Assembly: GCA_015179025.1 (NCBI GenBank)
Contig: WHUX01000032.1
Location: 124,001-188,000, forward strand
Length of the DNA: 64,000 nucleotides
Source: Terfezia claveryi
Lineage: Eukaryota > Ascomycota > Pezizomycetes > Pezizales > Pezizaceae
Direction: 5' to 3'
In this document: positions 39,284-50,430 of the stretch, one piece after another
How the letters are laid out: each line of letters starts with the position of its first letter
How positions within the stretch are numbered: the first letter of the stretch is position 1
Translations under genes and position numbers: made by a program
Notes under the pieces: generated by a model
Database searches by the model: none
What the model was told of the DNA's origin: nothing
What the model saw: the letters and a program-made list of their open reading frames with translations, nothing else

Positions 39284-39319
39284 TACTTTTTTCCGTGCCA
39301 ACCAGACTACTTTTTTCCG
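39284..39319. repeat. Micro-insertion e: TGCCAACCAGAC between 12-bp direct repeats
   Basis: TACTTTTTTCCG occurs at 39284-39295 and 39308-39319, with TGCCAACCAGAC between. The 11-mer CAACCAGACTA (39299-39309) is shared with the sites at 33726, 33796, 32168 and 15708 in one orientation or the other. Confidence 0.65.
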
Positions 39320-39560
39320 GCCGGGTTGGCCGTTCTTTCCCTTTGAGGTTTTTTCTCTAGTTATCACTATTCTCTATTCAACCTCTGGTAGGATGTGGTA
39401 ACCAACTCGTGTTATCTTTATATGTAACCAAAAAAGAAAAAAAAGGAGGCTTCGCCCCTGTTATCATTATCTGGCAAATAAGCTATTGTAAACTCTAAAC
39501 GCGCATAAATCATAAAGCCCCGTCATGAATCAAATAATCCGAGAAAAACAAGCATAGCAT

Positions 39561-42500
39561 TTACAAAGGTACCTCCAAAGCATCCATACCTTCCAGCAGG
39601 TACTCTGGGTCGTACGAGTCTATGATTACCGATTTTAGCAATTTTGCCCTAACGAGCGGTTAGATCACTACAAAAAAAATAACTGCCTAGAGGTGCACTA
39701 ACAATCTCGCCGATTCCCTTCCCTTGAGCTCCTCTTCTAATTGCTTTGACTTTATCGCAGCAGCTATATTCGTTTGATTAGCAGATTATCACATTGGCGT
39801 TGTGCTCAACTTACTCTCCAAGCACAACATTGGTAGTCCCGCCAACCTTGCGACATTCAGTCCATACGATCGGTGTGCTACCCCTTCGCCAATCTGATAC
39901 AGGAACGTAATATTCTCTGAACCATCTTGTGCTTCCTCAAATTTCATGTGCGCATTTACAACATGATCGGGATACCTCTCGCCAAACTGAGCAAGTAGAG
40001 GATAATGCGTAACAAAGAGCACCATGGATTTAAGACTGGTAACGAGATGGTCGAGCACGGCATGCGCGATTGCGACACCATCGTGTGTAGATGTTCCACG
40101 GCCTAGCTCATCGAGAATGATGAGAGAGCGAGGAGTCGCTTGCTTTAGGATATCGCTTGTTTCGGAGAGCTCGACCATGAAAGTGGACTGTGCGGTTTGT
40201 CAACGACCCACTCTTAATGGGCTCTATGGGGCTTGAATAATACCTCTCCAGCCATCATATTGTCATGGGCCCCCATTCTTGTGAAGACAGCATCTAGCAT
40301 TCCTAGCTTTGCGTAGTTGGCTGGGACATAGCTCCCAATTTGGCCCATGATAGAAATAAGAGCTACTTGACGGACAAACGAGCTTTTACCACCTGATTTA
40401 GCATGAAGGGTCAGTATAGACAGCATATACACTAAGAAGAAGATTATCATACCCATATTAGGCCCAGTCACAAGCATTGCTCTGTGGCCATTAGATCTCA
40501 GGTTGATGTCATTCGGCACATATGTGTCAATCAGCATCTGCTCCACCATAGGATGACGCCCATCTTCCACTTCAATACAAATGTCGTCGGTGTATTCCGG
40601 CTTCACATAATTCGGCTGGCTTGCGACCGTAGCAAGTGAGAGAAGGCAGTCCAGTGTCGCTAGGCTCTGCACACAGTCTCTCAGCTCCTGATATTTTGTC
40701 GAAATCTCTGTAAGAAACTCTTTGAAAGCTTTGTCACACTCTGCAGCTAACGACTCTTTCAATTGATCTCTCTCAGCAATCAGCTTCACTACTGTCGGTG
40801 TGTGGAATCGAGAAAGCTTTTTTGTCCCACTGATCTTAATCCAGCTAGGAGGTACGTTCTTCAGAGCTTCTTTGGTATTTTCCACCTCTACAAGATACTA
40901 GAAGCCCGATCAGAACAGCGCATCACAATAGGGGGCCTAAGTAACATACCTCGATCTGTGAGCATGTTACAAAGACGATCTTCTTCTTCTTCAGCTGCTT
41001 TGCTATCTCTGGGAGCTGATCTTGTAAATCCTGCTCCACTGCTATTATCCCCAACTTCTTCTCATTGATCGCTTTGTAGTTCTCCTCCTCATTTCTAAAG
41101 AAACTGTACTTATCGTCTTTTCCAGCAGCCTGGTGGTTAAAAACATCGAGGTACCGGGAGACATCTTCCGCAATCCCCGGCAAAGCAGCAATCGCCTCGT
41201 TGATTATGTGGGACTTGAAACCCACTTCAATTGGGTTACCTTCCTGAGGGAAGGCGGTGGCTATGCGGTTCATGGTTTGAAGGACCGAAAGTAGCTCAGG
41301 GCGAGAACACTAAGTAGCATTTTAACATCGCAATATTTCCATAGCACCGAGAAGTTATTACCTTTCCATAATAGATTCTAATCAACCCCTTTTCCAAATC
41401 ATAAGAGACCTTACCCAACAACTCCTTTAACCTCGATAATTTCAAATTTTCTCCTGCCTTGATCTCTTCCACCGCAGCAATTCTCTCCTCCAGTTGTTTC
41501 TTGTCGACTAACGGTCTCCCTACCCACTTCCGTAATAGTCTTCGCCCAAATTTCGTCTTTGTCCTGTCTAATGCCCAGAACAGACTCCCCTTCTCCGTAA
41601 AGTCTGTTTGATTATGATATATCTCTAGACTAGACAGTGTGTTTCCATTGAGGAGCATATGTGACCGCGTGCTGAAGCTTTGGAAGTATTTTGTTAAGTC
41701 AAATACGTGCTCTAAACCATAACTTTCCATGTGGGTTATCATAGCAGATAGACATTGCGTAACTAAATCTGGAAAATTCAGCACGGAATCAAGGAGTAAA
41801 TTTTCGCCTGTTTCCTTAGCTTTATCTGCATAAAACTTTGAAACATGACTTGCCGTCGTAGTCATGTTTTTTGGTTTATCTACCTTCTCGACGCGAATTT
41901 TGTCTCCAAATACGGACGTCCTGCAGCAATGTATAAGCATTCGTTCCATGAGCTTTGGGGCCACTCTACGTACGTTGAGCCTGCAAGATGATTGACCAGC
42001 TTTTCCGTAGCCTTCGATAATTCTCCCACAATAAGAAGTTCACAAGGTGCAATATGTAGGAGCCGTGTCTCGATCTCACTTCTCATAAAGCCATCCTCAA
42101 ACTCATCATATATGACATCTCCAGTGGATGGTTGGACGGCAATTATGCCAACATTGACCTTCTCATCTGTGCCCATACCACCCGCAAGTTTCTCGGTTAA
42201 ACAAAGCAGATACCCTGTAGCAGGAGCGCTCGTACCAACACCAGCCACATCGTCAAATCCGTCGATGTCGTCAACATAGGTACCCTTGGTGTAGAGGTTG
42301 GTAAGTTTCCGGGTAAATGGGGCATTTCGGTTATCACCGACTGCCTTCAGCGCTGCAGTTTCAAGCTGACGTACTACGCCAACTTTATGCCCAGCTGCAA
42401 CAAGACGTTTCACGTGTACGTGTAGTCGGTGAACTGGGATACTCGCAGATGCAAACTTATCCAAGTGTGCCTCAGAGGGATGTTCATCGAACCTCATCTT

Positions 42501-43538
42501 TCCAGGGATGCACATAATAGAGAGCTCTTTCGACGCAATTCGTGCATCCTCTCCAAAGAATCTGTATTTATAGCCCACTTCCACCACTAATATAGTATCT
42601 GGGTATTGCATCTTAATATCAATCACCTGTTTTTCCAGGGGCGTCAATTTACTCTTCCCCTTCTTCGATGCTGAAGCCTTTCCCTGAACCTTCTTCCCTT
42701 TGGGTTCCGGGGTCTCCTCTTCTTCCTCAATATACTCCCCACCATCCTCACCCTGATTGCCGTCAACTTCTCCAACAGCAACCCCCCTCGCCCGAGTAAT
42801 TTCATCCATAAAATTCGGCTTTCCAAGCTTTTGGATGAATTTCTCACGCAACTTTGCCTTCTTTTTAGCATGCTCTGATTCTACTGCAGCTGTGATGAAA
42901 CTTGGCACCTGTGAAGGGCTGTAGGCGTATTGGCTCGTTTTCTCTTTCGTAGCCTCCTTCAGGCTCTTTCGTGATGATTCAGATGCCGACAGGCTCTTAA
43001 ACTTCGATGTCACCTTGAAGAGCTGAGGGCTATCATCTGCCATCTCCACACCTTGAGGTTCATTCTCTTTATCAATTTCCTCCTCTTCCCCCCCACCTGA
43101 GGGCTGATTGCTGGGACTCCTCCTGAGCCGCTTTCTCACTTTAGTATATTTTTCCGAGCCATTCTCAACACCATCTCTCACCACCTCGTCACTGTCACTC
43201 AATTCCAAATCTCTTTTCCTGGATTTTTGTGGAGGTCTCATTACCCTACCGTTCCTCATGCCGCTTTTGGGTACTTCATCATCGCTGTCGTCTGCTTGTG
43301 AAGGTTCGCTGGGCACCGCTTGTTCCTCGTTATCAATTGTATCTTCAGCCGCCTTCTTTACTGAGCTTCTGGAATTCGTGGGTTTTTCTCCTTTGGCTGC
43401 TGGCGCTGGTGTAGCTTTAGCTGGGGCGGCCTTTGGCTTCGCAGGAGTTGACGAAGCTGTTTGCTTTGGAGTGAAAAAACTTGATATTGTCGTTTGTTGT
43501 TTCCCCTGTGAGCTTGAAGGACCTTTTGAAGGTGGCAT
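39561..43538 (-). CDS. MSH3: DNA mismatch repair protein Msh3
   Basis: With Msh2 forms MutS-beta, which recognises insertion/deletion loops. Eight exons: 43538-41974, 41920-41362, 41309-40950, 40885-40453, 40392-40244, 40187-39815, 39763-39703 and 39648-39561; all join in frame to 1195 residues. The start at 43538 gives [20 protein letters not shown] with a PCNA-binding box (QTTISSFF, residues 15-22); the open frame extends to 43664. The mismatch-binding domain reads [20 protein letters not shown] and [20 protein letters not shown], which marks Msh3 rather than Msh6. Walker A TGPNMGGKSS is near residue 970 and Walker [17 protein letters not shown] near 1044-1059. The DNMMAG block is present. 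The helix-turn-helix C-terminus is split over two small exons. Confidence 0.95.
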
Positions 43539-44225
43539 CTCAACGGCACTTGGGTAATCTTCGATTTGATTGAAGGTACGGTTCATGAAGCGAACGAGTC
43601 GCGTTTTTAGTCTGGGCTTGGCAACGCCGGAACACCAGGACAGTACATACATGACGCTACGCATTTTACCGTCTGTGATTGGTCAATAAATCTAGACGCG
43701 ACTCTTCGTTAACGTACGTAATTGTAAGTGAGACGAGCGCCGCGGAGCGACTGGATATATTATCTAACAGTATACGTATCTGATCTCGCTATTAACCCAG
43801 AGGTTTTTGTATCTGGCCCACCAGCAGCCATCATTGCAAGCAAGGAAACTATAGATACGAAGCCATGCATATGTAATAACATACAGTGAGAAACTTGGGG
43901 AAAGGAGCATCAAAGGAGGTAGGTAAAACTAGGGGTTCAAGTAACCGATTAATATGCAAATGCATCCAAGCTATGGTAGCCTTGATGGGAAGTATCACAG
44001 GCAAAATGATATAGTGTTCCTTGGATGTGGGATTTTTAGGATTTATGGAAGTGCTGCGAGGTATGTAAGAGGGTACAGCAATTGCATAGGGAAATGTCGT
44101 CACCGTTGAGTTCTAGATCTGGCAGTCCACAAATATTAATTATCTAGAAAATATTGGCCCGGGGCGATGAGGTACCTTCGGAACCAACAAAAGGAAAACA
44201 ACAGCTCATGACTCATTAGCATCGC
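43539..44225. other. Intergenic region upstream of MSH3
   Basis: No gene recognised. The 126 bp just upstream of the MSH3 start remain open in the same frame. The rest is AT-rich and probably holds the MSH3 promoter and the 3' flank of the zinc-finger gene. Confidence 0.4.
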
Positions 44226-45968
44226 CTAGCCGGACCTATACAAACTAACATATGCCTGGTTTAAAGTATCCAAGTTCATGAGTTGCGCCACATGAACAAT
44301 TCCGCCGCTATCAGGTTCAATTCGGATACTCTCATCCGCGACGTCCTGATCATGACCTTCATTAATGAGCGAGCCGATGGCCATCGCATGCTTAGTCCTA
44401 TTGCATTCGGCACGATTGATTGGCTGCCATTGGCCAAGCTGGGGCTCAGTAGTTTTTCTGTGTGTTTGCTTTTCGACGTCTACAGTCGGTGTTTTACGTG
44501 AAGATCGCTTCTAAATGGTAAATAGGGGTCCATAAATAAGCTTAGGCTCATGCAACTTAGTAGTGACGCAAAGAAAACTCACTTGACCATACACCGGAGA
44601 AGGCGGGAAGGTGGTATTGCTACCAGCAGTTGGATATTGGGATAACTTCGGTTGTCGATTCCCATCAGTCTTTGCCAGGTCCTCTCTGAGCATATATTCT
44701 AGATGCTCCTCCATTTCATAATCTGCATCTACCTCTAGGTCAGAATCGTTATCAACCTCAGCATTGATTTCGTCGACCCCTTGGAAAATAAGTTCTAGAG
44801 AGGTACCCATGTGCTTAAGTCTTTTGGCAGAAGGTTCACTGTTGCAACTAGGTTCCAAAATAGTTCCAGGCTTTGAACCTTGTGTGTGCGATGCACTAGG
44901 GCTTGATGGTGCTTCATTAGGGTGACCAGATGTAGGAGATTTTCCCTCCTTAGCAGACATAGTAGAGGGGGCCGCCCCGAGAGGGGAAAATACCCTACTG
45001 GGAGTAGTACGCATGAAACTTAAGGAAGGGGCACCATCAAAGACAGCCATCCCAGGCCAAATCTTTCCCCTCAGGCGAGGACCTCGTGATGAGTAAATAA
45101 CTCCCCTATCAGGACCTTCGTTGATGTCTGTCTCTTCCTCATTTTCAAGGTTTGGGTTGAAGGCACTGAATCCGGCCTCTTCGATTTTCACCTGACCCAG
45201 ACTCGACTCGCCTGAGGGAGTATTGGTATAAGATAAAGCGAGTTGTTCCTCTATAGGCGGCTGTGTGACCCTTGTTGGTGCCTCGTTGATTAGAGAGGCC
45301 AGTGGCTTTCGTCCACCGGCACTCCGAGCTGTGGGCCCCTTTACCGTACATGGTGGCGTTAAAACCCCATCGACATTCAAGCGTGAAGCAGGGCGAGTTG
45401 GGGTACTAAAGTCCACCCTTTTCCTTTTTTTATCTTCATTCATAGCCGCAATCAAAATCTCAGCAAGGCCCCTTTCACTGAACTCTTCTTTTGGCTGGTG
45501 AAGCGCCTGTGCGTCATTGACCATCACATTCTCTTCTTGCTGTCGAGGCAACTGTGCGTCATTGACCATGTTTTCCTGCCCTTCTTGAAAGGGCTCCTCT
45601 GCGTCAGATTTGAGTTTCTCTCTTGACCATTTGCCCTTTTTGATGATGAATCTATCCACCAAGTGCTCTCCCACATTCTCGACATAATACCATGTATGAA
45701 ACTTCTCTAAAGCTCGAGTGCAGCCTTCATCCCCGCATTGCGTGGCACATAATTCGATTTCGAAAAGAGTCCTCAAATGACTTTTTGAAGCTAGGTGGGT
45801 AAGGAGGTGAGAAGTATTTGTGAAACTTGGAGTTGGAGTGCAGATGTAACAATGGAGGTCTGTAACAGGGCGTAGCTTCGCTGGTTCTGCCTTCGCAGTA
45901 TTTGGGGTTATTTGTGGCCCCGCAGGTTTAGCGTCACAAGATGACTCCGGTATAGATGTCCTAGACAT
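44226..45968 (-). CDS. Zinc-finger-like protein of unknown function
   Basis: Exons 45968-44583 and 44510-44226 join in frame to 556 residues. Near residues 40-65 CYICTPTPSFTNTSHLLTHL plus SKSHL looks like a C2H2/U1-type finger (C-x2-C then H-x4-H or H-x3-H). It is followed by CATQCGDEGCTRALEKFHTW, which has more Cys/His. The middle is Ser/Pro-rich and disordered with a basic DKKRKRVDF that could be a nuclear signal. An acidic stretch (EVDNDSDLEVDADYEMEE) follows. The C-terminal exon is polar. I do not recognise the family; a nuclear nucleic-acid- or chromatin-related role is only a guess. Confidence 0.7.
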
Positions 45969-47321
45969 GCCTGTGAAGAAAGCTCCCCACTGCTGAGGTT
46001 TCAGCTGATGAAGTTCTGCACGTAACTGTAAGGCAATGGCAGCAAATCAAGTCAGTGATCTGTTATGTAAGAACCGTACTTTGTTCGGTGCAGGGAATCA
46101 AGGCAGAGATGGTATTCGACATGAGCATGGCCCATGATAGTCCAGTTTGAGGCTAGATACTACTAAAGTAGTATATCGCTAGGTGCGAGACAATAAGAGA
46201 ACAGATACACCAACGGTCTCTGCACCTGAAGCGAAGACGGGCAAATGCTTCCAAACTTCAACCTGATACATATTCGGCTCCATACATATCCCAAAGGTAG
46301 CATAAAGAGCAATACCAAATCATTATGAACAGAGCTTCCTACATACCGATGGATTTCGAGTTTGCCTACTTCCCAATCTCAGGAGCCCTCGCACCCACAG
46401 CGTTGGTGTGTAGGCTATTGGTGTGCTTAAAGCAGGGCTCGGAGTGTAGCTTCCAGGTGGAGAAGGGGATAGACAAGAGAAAGATCGGGTACAGAATCCA
46501 CAGGAGTAGGTATGGGGAGAACGTAGTCTGGGTGGGCAGGTGGGCAGGTGGGCAAGGCAATGTAGGCGACGGCTTGAGCGTCAGAGGCTTGAAAGCTCAG
46601 TTGCTATGTAGAGAGATGAAGTCTGGGTGCCGGTCAGTCTCGCTACAGGGTGCCGGTTCTTCCTACGTCTGGCAGTATTGAGTATTGGCACTGACTCGGG
46701 GCCAGCCCGATACGAGGACTTCTCTTACATGCTCTGAAGACGGTATGAGACTACTGAAGACTGAAGTATTACTAGACACCATTTTACCTAAGTAGGCAGC
46801 TGGCTGACTTCGCCCTACCCACCTAGAGTCTAACAGCACCCCAGCATAGGAAGGAAACAGTGATACGTACCTGCCTCTTACAAAACCAGATAACTACTTC
46901 AACCCCTAACCTACTTAAGCATCTCACAGCCAGACTACAGTTTCCAGTGGAACAAGACCAGGTACCTCCGACAAAAGCAGGACCTAAACTCAACTAAATT
47001 GCAGCCAGAACCATCTCGACTCTCGAGACGCCTGGATACTTGCCTGAGCACGACAGAAGAGCACCAAATGTTTGTCTGTATTCGGCAAGGAAGCTCGAAG
47101 ACACGTACCACAACAAGATCCCAGTGCTGGAAGCGGGCTGCTACTACGCCGCACTACCTTGTGCTTTCGGGGTGGCAATCTCATGTAGTAGTACCCAGAA
47201 AACATATCAATCAAAGTCTGAGAAGCTCAAAAAGTGCCCCGAGATATGAAGTAAGTACGATCGTTGTAAGGATCACAACTCGGGCTAGGCTAAGTGCAAC
47301 GCCTCTTTCAACAACGATTCC
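45969..47321. other. Gene-poor region
   Basis: No recognisable gene. A 118-codon open frame at 46325-46681 includes a translated tandem GGTGGGCA repeat (about 46532-46554) and is not supported. A CCAGACTA word occurs at 46930 without long flanking repeats. Confidence 0.4.
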
Positions 47322-47398
47322 GACTTCGCGCTTGTCTACGGGGCTGCATAGGAGTACTGAGTATTTAAAAAAAAAAAAAAAAAGACTTCGCGCTTGTC
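47322..47398 (+). mobile_element. Tiny poly(A)-tailed retroinsertion with 15-bp target duplication
   Basis: GACTTCGCGCTTGTC occurs exactly at 47322-47336 and again at 47384-47398. Between them are 30 bp (47337-47366) ending GAGTATTT and then 17 A residues (47367-47383). A poly(A) tail directly against one copy of a 15-bp target-site duplication is the usual trace of LINE-type target-primed reverse transcription, here of a 5'-truncated RNA. The source RNA is not identified. Confidence 0.75.
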
Positions 47399-47688
47399 AT
47401 ACACAAGCACACACCTGAGTGTGCATGTGTTGCTGCTTGCGATGCGAACCAACCTTTGCTAGTGTGCCTCTTAAGCTCATGCGGACCCTTTAACGAGTAG
47501 GGGTATTGTAAGTATTCTAAGATGTACCGTAGTGCTAGTCCCGCCAAAGTGCCAGAAATCCACCTTGATATATCCTTCGCAGTCGCTCTCACTGCGGGAA
47601 ACTCTGGCCGTTTTTTCCTCCCATCAACGCACCCTTAGCGCTCCCGCTAGTACAGCCTTACATAGTACGAAAGATAGCAGGGAAGTCA

Positions 47689-48515
47689 TCAGATCATCTT
47701 CTTAAGCTCTGATTTCACTTTGCCATTAAAAAGGTCATAGAGTCTCTTCAGGCACAGAGAGCTAATAGTGAAGGTCACTGCACTCGCGGTAAACACTAGT
47801 GCTCTTTGCTGGGTGTTGAGCATTTCGAAAAGAGGATAAGGATACCTGACCGGATGATTCAGCATGGAGGTCTCGTTTCTCACATGGATCTTACTTACCA
47901 CCCATTCCTTCTGTAGCACTCCTCAGTCCATAGCCAATATCCCCCTGCTATAGATGACCCGAGGCCTGCTGCTTCTATAATCGTGAGAGTCCATGGCGGG
48001 CTAAGAAGTAATAAATCCACCATCAGCAGTAATGCAGGAAAGAGATGATGCCCGAGGTCTGAGTTGGGATGTCAGCGTATATCCCTTCGAGCAAGTCGTG
48101 AAACTAACCTTCGAAAATTGGGCGCGTCAGGTGAGGTGGAGAGACAGCATGGGGTGAAATCTTTTGAATGTCAGCCTCAACTGCTAGCAGGGTGGGAAAG
48201 TTCACATATGGAGTTTACAGACGTACCAGGCCAATACCCCAATAAAGGATGGCTATGACGACCTCCAAAGGCGTAGCAACCAAGGCGAACCCATTTTTCC
48301 ACCTGAAGAGCAGGCTCGATGCCGCGAGGTCCGCAAGAAAGCCGAAGATGAACGACACTGTAGACAGAGCTAGACCGATAATGCTACGGCCGAGTCAGCG
48401 ATAACTATCTGTTTCCTGCCTACTACAAGATGCAAGGCAGATTGGTGTTGTTGGAAGACACTGAACAAACGTTGACGCACGTTAGAAATTTAAAGTCCCA
48501 TCTGCTCAATGGAGA
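47689..48515 (-). CDS. FAR-17a/AIG1-like integral membrane protein, 5' end missing or unresolved
   Basis: Exons readable on the minus strand: about 48515-48481, 48383-48223, 48180-48109, 48058-47899 and 47845-47689. They join in frame. The protein reads WDFKFLTIIGLALST, FGFLADLAASSLLF, WKNGFALVATPLEVVIAILY, DLGHHLFPALLLMVDLLLLS and PPWTL, then NGWYPYPLFEMLNTQQR; several segments are hydrophobic helices. This matches the FAR-17a/AIG1 family. AIG1 and ADTRP in that family are threonine hydrolases of branched fatty-acid esters; the matching Thr (FLT) and His (GHH) are present. The usual first 40-50 residues were not found upstream, where stops occur, so the gene is either truncated or has an unseen 5' exon. 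One donor is GTCTGT. Confidence 0.7.
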
Positions 48516-50430
48516 TCAGCCACTTGAAACGAAACACGGCTCCAGGAGCATGGTCTTACCCAAATCCACCAGACCTAGGCCATCGCAGGTACACAATAGG
48601 TTAGTTTTCCCAATCTACAATGGCCATATATATAAAATCCCCGCCGGAGGAGAAGCGGCTCACAGCTCGTTTGGATTTAGATGAATACTGTTGACGTTTA
48701 TACCTCGTTGTCAGCAGCTATATATATATATGTGATAGTATAGGTCACTGGCTGCTAAGATCTCACAAGTAGAACGAATATGTAAATGAGGCTAGTCCTA
48801 ATGCCTGACAAGTCCGTCAGTTAAGTAGATTCCCATCTTTGTCTAACGTCACCAACTCACATGGAAAGCTGCCGAGAAGGACCTGGATGGGGAATGATAT
48901 CGCTGAATAGGGTGCTTGTTGACCGAGTTCATATCGCTAAATTTTGGCTAATATGTGACGACGTTGCGGATGAATGTCGATACCGAAGACGTTGCAATTG
49001 GCGGGGTTCTGGCTCACAAGCTAGCGAACTCAAAGAGCAACAACGATAAACAGATTATAAAAATAAAAGGCTTTCGCTTTCCGAGTCCGCTATCGCTACT
49101 ATGACCAACCGTTCAGCCCTATGGCAACAGCTGTGATACTTGACTATGAGAACATGAGACTGCGATCCTGGACGTTGAGTACTTAAGGTACTCCCATTCT
49201 GATTTTGAACTTCTCCCAAACAATCCCCAGCAGGATTTGCAAGCACCGGCTGGATGTCTACACGGGGTGTCTGATTGGCCACCTGCAGCTGGATGTCCGT
49301 TTCATACTAGCATCCCCTGCTCACGACACCAAAAACCCTCGACATGATCCTCTCTGCACGAAAAGGCTGGACCAAACCAGATGTGATAGATCACACTAAT
49401 GTGAGGCGATGTGGTCAAGCACTCTACCGGTAGGATAAACCCCTCTCACACACTTCTTTTTTTTTTTTTTTTTTTTTTTTCGAGTTTTCAATCAGAGAAA
49501 AGCTGGGCTTACAGCACAAGGGTGCACGACCTGCCCATCGACCCCAGCTGCTGAGCGACACACAACCATAGCCATTACTAACACTCACAGGTGTTCTACC
49601 TACCTATCACACTGTCTCAGTGCTGTTCCTAGTTCTCGGCCTACCTAACCTTGCTGTCAGTAAGTAATATGTATATGGCTATGGCTGCGTGAGGACGATC
49701 TCGCTTCTGAGTATCAACAGCGAGACCCCCCACCCTCCCCCTAGTGGTGTCCCTCTCCACTTCACTTCCCAGCCGCGGCAATATATCACAGCATAGCAAA
49801 AGGTTACGTGCTCTTCGGCGTTTCTCCCAGACCCCAAACCCGCTACCTACAGTACAGGCATTCCGCCGACTGGAGGAAGAAGGCAACCCGGTAGGAGACC
49901 TAACTGTGTACACCGTCAGCCTCCGACTCTCTGCCAACTAACGCAGGCATCCTGTCTCCCTTCCCCACATGTCTTCTTAGTGGCAGCTCGAGCCACTATT
50001 AGAAATCTGCTGGTCCGATTTACAGTGTGTTGCACCGCAAAAATATCGTGGTTAGTAACGAGGGCAACCGATTTTATGTTACCAGTAATTCGCATATATC
50101 CAATCACATCAAACATATCTACCTTCCCACTCTTACCTGTCGCCTCTGCCTTTACTCACTCAGGAGCCTGTACTAGCTTCCACTTATTTCGTCCGGCTCA
50201 TTTAACTCTCCTCGTCTTTTGCTGGCAGCCAATTTCATCATAAAAACACATCCATAGTCTCACTAACGAGCCCCACCACATACCATACCGCCCGTTGTTT
50301 TACACGAAGCCAGGAGATTCACCAAAAGTGACCTGCAGACCCCATTCCCTCTTGTCACCACGGATACTGCTTCCCTCTTTTGACATTCAAAGCTCAAAGC
50401 GAGCTCACTCCAGCCAGCTAGTTTCTGCCA
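48516..50430. other. Intergenic region
   Basis: No gene recognised. Features: a TATA repeat near 48718-48731, an uninterrupted T24 run at 49457-49480, and CT-rich promoter-like sequence from about 50120 up to the Zn2Cys6 gene start. Confidence 0.4.

Noticed and set aside
43539..43664. MSH3 start at the far upstream ATG (43664)
   Set aside because: The extra 42 residues are hydrophobic/basic and unlike Msh3 N-termini, whereas the ATG at 43538 gives the expected MPPSK...QQTTISSFF start.
46325..46681. A 118-codon plus-strand frame
   Set aside because: It includes a translated simple repeat, with no family resemblance and no splice partners.
49457..49560. T24 run as the tail of a minus-strand SINE or retropseudogene
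   Set aside because: No matching target duplication and no convincing tRNA promoter boxes in the adjacent sequence.
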